A stretch of 9,974 nt of DNA from Gammaproteobacteria bacterium (GTDB taxonomy: Bacteria; Pseudomonadota; Gammaproteobacteria; Francisellales; CACEW01), in the NCBI GenBank assembly GCA_028282045.1, contig JANQIS010000099.1, positions 1 through 9,974 of the forward strand, read 5' to 3'. The notes beneath the pieces were generated by a model. That model saw only the letters and a list, made by a program, of their open reading frames with translations, was not told where the DNA came from and did no database searches. Below, in pieces: positions 5,920 to 9,974 of this stretch. A program made the position numbers and the translations under genes. The stretch's first letter is position 1, and each line of letters begins with the position of its first letter.

Positions 5920-7053
5920 ATGCCTCGAACAAAAGACGTTGTAGAAAACCTGTTAACACTGGCAGACATTAAGATTGATGGGGGCCGTCCTTATGATATT
6001 ACAGTGCACAATGAGCAATTTTATGCGCGTGTGCTTTCACAAGGTTCATTAGGACTGGGTGAATCCTACCTGGATGGCTGGTGGGACTGTGACCAGTTAG
6101 ATGAGTTTTTTTACCGTATATTGTGGGCACGGTTAGATGAACAAGTTAAAAGCAATAAAGTGGCTTTAACTCAGTTAGCTCTGGCCAAATTCTTTAACCT
6201 GCAAAGCCGCCGTCACTCCTTCAAAGTGGCTGAAGTGCATTACAACTTAGATAATGATTTATACGAGCGTATGCTTGGCCCATCCATGGCTTATACTTGC
6301 GGTTATTGGTTAGATACTGATGATTTAAATACGGCACAGTTTAAGAAATATGATTTGGTGTGTCGTAAATTGGGTTTAAAGCGTGGTGATAGAGTCCTCG
6401 AACTCGGTTGCGGATGGGGTGGCTTTGCTGCTCATGCCGCCGAACATTACGGTTGTGAGCTGGTGTCAGTAAGCATTTCCAGTGAGCAAATCAAGTTTGC
6501 CAAGGAGCGTTATGCCCACCTGCCGATTGAATATGTTCATTGTGATTATCGTGACCGTCATGTTTACAACACCGAAAACCAATTATTTGATGCGGTGGTC
6601 AGTATTGGTATGTGTGAGCATGTTGGTTATAAAAATTATGGTGTGTTGATCGATACTGTTTATGACCAATTAGAAGATCATGGCTTGTTTTTATTACATA
6701 CTATCGGTGGCAATAAGCCTGCTAAGACGTGTGAGGCATGGACAAATAAATATATCTTTCCCAATGGAGTGTTGCCATCAATTCAAGGCTTGGCTCAAGC
6801 TTTTGAAGGTAAAATGGTTATGGAGGATTGGCATAACTTTGGCATGGACTATGACACTACACTAATGGCCTGGCATCACAATTTTGTCAAACATTGGCCT
6901 GTGCTCAAAGAACGTTTTGATGAGCGTTTTTACCGTATGTGGTGCTACTACCTGCTGTCTTGTGCCGGGATGTTCCGTGCACGATCTGCACAGCTCTGGC
7001 AAGTGGTGTTGTCCAAAAACGGTTATCCTGGAGGCTACCGGTCAGTGCGTTGA
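5920..7053 (+). CDS. cfa: Cyclopropane-fatty-acyl-phospholipid synthase
   Basis: This 377-residue enzyme is very close to E. coli Cfa (382 residues). It transfers a methylene group from S-adenosylmethionine to cis double bonds of membrane phospholipid acyl chains. The N-terminal domain carries QGSLGLGESYLDGWWDCD (41-58), which is nearly identical to E. coli. The SAM-binding glycine motif is VLELGCGWGG (159-168). The residues of the E. coli bicarbonate and active site are conserved: C127 (YTCGYW), E233 (MCEHVG), H260 and I262 (LLHTIG), and Y311 (DYDTTLMAW). One oddity is HYNLDND (107-113), where E. coli has HYDLGND. The ATG at 5920 gives a normal N terminus, though no clear ribosome site is seen. 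The gene has its own promoter, is divergent from a DHCR24-like reductase, and overlaps the opposing CorB-type gene by 12 bp at its 3' end. A TmsB-like role making 10-methylene chains is an alternative, but sequence features favour true cyclopropanation. Confidence 0.95.
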   Translation: MPRTKDVVENLLTLADIKIDGGRPYDITVHNEQFYARVLSQGSLGLGESYLDGWWDCDQLDEFFYRILWARLDEQVKSNKVALTQLALAKFFNLQSRRHSFKVAEVHYNLDNDLYERMLGPSMAYTCGYWLDTDDLNTAQFKKYDLVCRKLGLKRGDRVLELGCGWGGFAAHAAEHYGCELVSVSISSEQIKFAKERYAHLPIEYVHCDYRDRHVYNTENQLFDAVVSIGMCEHVGYKNYGVLIDTVYDQLEDHGLFLLHTIGGNKPAKTCEAWTNKYIFPNGVLPSIQGLAQAFEGKMVMEDWHNFGMDYDTTLMAWHHNFVKHWPVLKERFDERFYRMWCYYLLSCAGMFRARSAQLWQVVLSKNGYPGGYRSVR

Positions 7054-8310
7054 CATTAGCGTTGCAGTCGCGGGCGAAATCCGGGCACGTTTAACCGCTT
7101 TATCACTGACCTTAATAATCTCAATCGGACAACCCGCAATTTTAACGCAGGTTGCAGGAACAGGGATTGATTCTAAGTGTTCAGTAATCAAGCCACTCAA
7201 GGTTTTTGGACCATCGGTAGGTAAGTTGAGCTGTAAGTCCCGATTCACATCACGTACCGTCATACTACCTTCGACGATATAAGAGCCATCAGGTTGGCGC
7301 AATGTGAAATCGTTAGCTGTCGGCTGTCGGACATTACTAAATTCCCCGACGATTTCTTCCATAATGTCTTCTACGGTCACCATGCCCAGTACATCGCCAT
7401 ATTCGTCAACCACCAACCCTAAATCTCGTGCATTCTTCTGGAAGTTAATTAACTGTTGGTGAAGATTGGTACTTTCGGGAATAAAGTAGGGTTGTTCAAT
7501 CAATTTCTCTAAATCAGTTTTATTGGCATCTGGCTGACCTACCAGTTCGATAGCTTTGCGTAAACGCAAAATGCCGACCACATTATTCAACTCGTCGTGA
7601 TAAACCGGTAATTTAGAGTAAGGGCTACGTTTGAGTTGGGTCATGATCTGCGACCAGTTGTCGTTAAGATCCAAGCCGATGATATGGCTGCGCGGTACCA
7701 TACAGTCAGTCATGGTGATTTTTTCCAGGTCAAGTACGCTCAATAGCATATGACGGTGTTTGCCATGCAGTTTGCTGGTTGACTCGTGTACGACACTACG
7801 CAATTCATCAGGGCTGAGCATATCAGATTTACGATGCTGAGGGCGGATACCAAAAGGGTAGAGCAAGCCATTGGCAATACCATTAATTAACCATACGATG
7901 GGATAGAGCAGCTTCAGTAGTAATGAGAGCGGCAGGGTTACTGTAAAGGCAAAATGCTCAGGGCGATAAGCCGCTAAGGTCTTAGGCATGACTTCAGCAA
8001 ATATCAGAACCACGATAGTCAAGATCACCGTCGCCAGAGCGATACCAACATCACCGAATAAGCGTACTGCCAAAATGGTGGCCAATGATGAGGCGAGGAT
8101 ATTAGCAAAGGTATTGCCGATAAGAATCATGCCAAGTAGGCGATCAGGGCGCTTAAGAAGCTTCTGAGCACGGATAGCATTTTTATGATGATGCTTTGCT
8201 AAATGACGCAGGCGATAGCGATTTAGCGACATCATGCCGGTTTCCGAGCCGGAGAAAAATCCAGAAACCATAATCAGCACAACCAGTGCGATAACAAGAA
8301 TGAGTTCCAC
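7042..8310 (-). CDS. yfjD: CorB/CorC-family (DUF21-CBS) membrane transporter, YfjD type
   Basis: This 422-residue protein aligns along its length with E. coli YfjD, a CNNM/CorB-family inner-membrane protein linked to magnesium or cobalt transport. The DUF21 membrane domain (about 1-180) has GFFSGSETGMMSLNRYRLRH (17-36) and IFAEVMPKT (103-111), both family hallmarks. Two CBS domains follow (about 200-322), with MVPRSHIIGLD and VVDEYGDVLGMVTVEDIMEEIVGE-like blocks. A CorC_HlyC domain (about 335-410) closes the protein. The start is a GTG at 8310. An in-frame TGA lies just upstream and no earlier start exists, while the next Met (residue 14) would remove part of the first helix. No good ribosome site is visible, so weak translation is possible. 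It lies divergent from ffh, as E. coli yfjD does, but without ypjD between them. Its 3' end overlaps cfa by 12 bp in the convergent sense. The exact ion transported is not shown by the sequence. Confidence 0.9.
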   Translation of the reverse strand: MELILVIALVVLIMVSGFFSGSETGMMSLNRYRLRHLAKHHHKNAIRAQKLLKRPDRLLGMILIGNTFANILASSLATILAVRLFGDVGIALATVILTIVVLIFAEVMPKTLAAYRPEHFAFTVTLPLSLLLKLLYPIVWLINGIANGLLYPFGIRPQHRKSDMLSPDELRSVVHESTSKLHGKHRHMLLSVLDLEKITMTDCMVPRSHIIGLDLNDNWSQIMTQLKRSPYSKLPVYHDELNNVVGILRLRKAIELVGQPDANKTDLEKLIEQPYFIPESTNLHQQLINFQKNARDLGLVVDEYGDVLGMVTVEDIMEEIVGEFSNVRQPTANDFTLRQPDGSYIVEGSMTVRDVNRDLQLNLPTDGPKTLSGLITEHLESIPVPATCVKIAGCPIEIIKVSDKAVKRARISPATATLMSTH

Positions 8311-8609
8311 GTTACATGTTTTTGTTCATCATAGTGGTATTGTGACAGGAAATTCACTGCTGTCGAGTTAAAATGCTACTATCTGCTTCTGCAGTAATAA
8401 TTTCACTTTTGTCAAACTGATATGGTTTTATAGTTTCAGTCAATTCACCTGTTGTTGGGCAAATTAAGCTATCCTGTTTAGCTCAATGACAAGTACTGTA
8501 TGCTTAACCGTGTGCTGGAGGATAAGCATAAGCATTGTCGCATTATGATGAAATACCCCACCCGATACGTTATACTCACTGTCCAATGAGATAATACAAT
8601 GAGCAACCT
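8311..8609. promoter_or_regulatory. 299-bp intergenic region between yfjD and ffh
   Basis: No gene is evident. For ffh, the best -10 candidate is TATACT (8571-8576), with no strong -35. For the minus-strand gene, a TATGAT on that strand (8333-8328) is a weak -10 candidate. A perfect TTGACA at 8415-8410 on the minus strand has no -10 at the right spacing. An inverted repeat lies at 8499-8530. No remnant of a ypjD-like gene is recognisable. The longest plus-strand frame noticed, from an ATG at 8486, has only 20 codons. Confidence 0.5.
8499..8530 (+). repeat. 8-bp inverted repeat upstream of ffh
   Basis: TATGCTTA (8499-8506) and TAAGCATA (8523-8530) are perfect inverted copies with a 16-nt loop that contains GGAGGA (8517-8522). 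The right arm overlaps a tandem TAAGCA repeat (8523-8534). It could be an operator or an RNA hairpin; no T-run follows, so it is not a simple terminator. Confidence 0.4.
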
Positions 8610-9974
8610 ATGTTTAGCAGCCTGTCCGATCGGCTTAATAGCACACTGAAAAAACTGCGTGGTCAGGGGAGTTTGTCAGAGAAAAATATCCAAAAAGCAC
8701 TAAAAGATGTCCGCAATGCTTTATTAGAAGCCGACGTTGCTTTGCCGGTGGTAAAAGACTTCATTGCCAAAGTACGTCGTGCATCATTGGGTAGTGAAGT
8801 CGCTAAGAGTTTAACGCCAGGACAAGCATTTATTAAAATTGTCCAGCGTGAGTTGACTCAGATCATGGGAGAGAAGAACGCCTCACTTAACCTTGGTGCC
8901 CAGCCGCCCGTGGTGATTTTGATGGCGGGTTTGCAAGGTTCTGGAAAAACGACCAGTACGGCAAAACTTGCTCGGTTATTAAAGACCCGTGACAAGAAGA
9001 AAGTGATGGTGGTGAGTACTGATGTGTATCGTCCTGCCGCGATTAAACAACTACAAACACTAGCGCAGGAGCTGGAAGTCGATTGGTTCCCTAGTGATGA
9101 AAGACAAAAGCCGGTCAAGATTGCCAAAGACGCGCTTGAAGCTGCCAAAAAACAGCTAATGGATGTGCTAATCGTCGATACTGCCGGACGTTTGCATATT
9201 GATGAAGCGATGATGGCCGAAGTGAAGCAAATTCACGCTAGCGTTGATCCGGTTGAGACGTTGTTTGTAGTCGACAGCATGACTGGTCAGGATGCCGTCA
9301 ATACCGCTAGAGTCTTTCATGATACTTTACCATTGACCGGTGTGATCCTCACCAAAACTGATGGTGATGCCCGTGGTGGTGCAGCACTGTCGATTCGCCA
9401 GGTGACAGGTAAGCCGATTAAATTTATGGGTACGGGTGAGAAGACCGATGCCCTGGAGGCTTTTCATCCTGACCGTGTTGCATCACGTATTTTGGGTATG
9501 GGTGATGTGCTAAGTTTAATTGAAGAGATTGAGCAAAGCATTGATAAGGAAAAGTCAGAGCAGTTTGCTAAGAAGGTTAAAAAAGGTAAGGGTTTTGATT
9601 TGCAGGACTTCCGTGAGCAATTGACCCAAATGGGCAAAATGGGCGGCCTGACTGGCATTATGTCAAAACTACCTGGTATGGGAGATGTGCCTGACCAAGT
9701 AAAGAACCAGCTAAATGATAAAATGACAGTACGTATGGCAGCGATGATTGATTCGATGACCGTCAAAGAACGCCGGAACCCTGACATTATTAAAGGCTCA
9801 CGCAAACGCCGTATTGCCTCTGGCTCTGGAGTTGAAGTGCAAGATGTGAATAAATTGCTCAAACAATTCACCCAAATGCAAAAAATGATGAAGAAAGTCG
9901 GTAAGGGCGGTATGGGTAAAATGATGCGCCAAATGCAAGGTATGATGCCCCCTGGTGGTGGTGGTCCGATGGGG
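8610..9974 (+). CDS. ffh: Signal recognition particle protein Ffh (3' end cut by window)
   Basis: Ffh is the SRP GTPase that binds 4.5S RNA and signal sequences and delivers inner-membrane proteins to FtsY and the Sec translocon. The window holds 455 codons, ending in MPPGGGGPMG with no stop; E. coli Ffh has 453 residues, so only a few are likely missing. The N domain (about 1-95) includes RNALLEADVALPVV (35-48). The G domain shows GLQGSGKTT (107-115), DVYRPAA (138-144), DTAGR (190-194) and TKTDGDARGG (248-257). The Met-rich M domain (about 328 onward) includes the RNA-binding KGSRKRRIASGSG (395-407) and a C-terminal tail dense in Met, Gly and Lys. The ATG at 8610 reproduces the family N terminus (MFSSLSDRLN versus MFDNLTDRLS). 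The ribosome site is weak. The gene is divergent from the yfjD-type gene, as in E. coli; rpsP often follows but lies outside the window. Confidence 0.98.
   Translation, partial: MFSSLSDRLNSTLKKLRGQGSLSEKNIQKALKDVRNALLEADVALPVVKDFIAKVRRASLGSEVAKSLTPGQAFIKIVQRELTQIMGEKNASLNLGAQPPVVILMAGLQGSGKTTSTAKLARLLKTRDKKKVMVVSTDVYRPAAIKQLQTLAQELEVDWFPSDERQKPVKIAKDALEAAKKQLMDVLIVDTAGRLHIDEAMMAEVKQIHASVDPVETLFVVDSMTGQDAVNTARVFHDTLPLTGVILTKTDGDARGGAALSIRQVTGKPIKFMGTGEKTDALEAFHPDRVASRILGMGDVLSLIEEIEQSIDKEKSEQFAKKVKKGKGFDLQDFREQLTQMGKMGGLTGIMSKLPGMGDVPDQVKNQLNDKMTVRMAAMIDSMTVKERRNPDIIKGSRKRRIASGSGVEVQDVNKLLKQFTQMQKMMKKVGKGGMGKMMRQMQGMMPPGGGGPMG

Noticed and set aside
6884..7282. Plus-strand 132-codon open frame across the cfa/CorB junction
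   Set aside because: It is a shadow of cfa and of the opposite-strand CorB-type gene, both of which have strong family matches.
8486..8548. 20-codon plus-strand frame in the yfjD-ffh gap
   Set aside because: It is short, has no ribosome site and its composition is not protein-like.
8858..9871. Minus-strand open frames of 96 and 135 codons inside ffh
   Set aside because: They lie antisense to a clearly conserved Ffh protein and show no protein-like motifs.
9850..9974. Met/Gly-rich repeat-like end of ffh as a separate repeat element
   Set aside because: This composition is the normal M-domain tail of Ffh.

Overview
The window looks like chromosome of a moderately AT-rich gammaproteobacterium. 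Gammaproteobacterial hallmarks are a ZapG/YhcB-type division protein, an E. coli-like cyclopropane fatty acid synthase, a YbgI-type Nif3 protein, and a YfjD/CorB-type membrane protein divergent from ffh. Some gene combinations are reminiscent of Legionellales, but that is only a guess; the sequence does not fix the family. No mobile elements, tRNA, rRNA or CRISPR arrays are visible.

Layout. Positions 1-185 contain nothing that can be firmly called. A good sigma70-type promoter (186-214) drives zapG (243-632). Next come two membrane-protein genes on the same strand: a PAP2_3 (Aur1/Ipt1-like) phosphatase or transferase (734-1672) and a 653-residue GT-C-like glycosyltransferase (1733-3694). They fit a lipid- or polyprenol-linked sugar pathway at the inner membrane. 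The GT-C gene meets the Nif3 gene tail to tail, and their stop codons share bases. The Nif3 gene (4449-3691) is the second gene of a tight minus-strand operon behind a DHCR24-like FAD oxidoreductase (5778-4453).

The oxidoreductase is divergent from cfa (5920-7053). Recognisable back-to-back promoters lie in the 141-bp gap, with three contiguous short palindromes in the cfa promoter spacer. The pairing of a SAM-dependent lipid methyltransferase with a DHCR24-like reductase resembles the TmsB/TmsA (BfaB/BfaA) pair that makes 10-methyl branched fatty acids in actinobacteria. This is the most interesting functional hypothesis here, although the Cfa protein itself looks like an ordinary cyclopropane synthase.

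The cfa gene overlaps, tail to tail by 12 bp, a CorB/CorC-family DUF21-CBS protein (8310-7042). A 299-bp non-coding region follows, and then ffh (8610 to the window end), which carries 455 codons and is cut just before its stop. The cytochrome-c-assembly-like ypjD gene that sits between yfjD and ffh in E. coli is absent.

Overall the window is mostly ordinary envelope, lipid and housekeeping genes. The start codons of zapG and the PAP2 gene are revised downstream here on ribosome-binding-site evidence.
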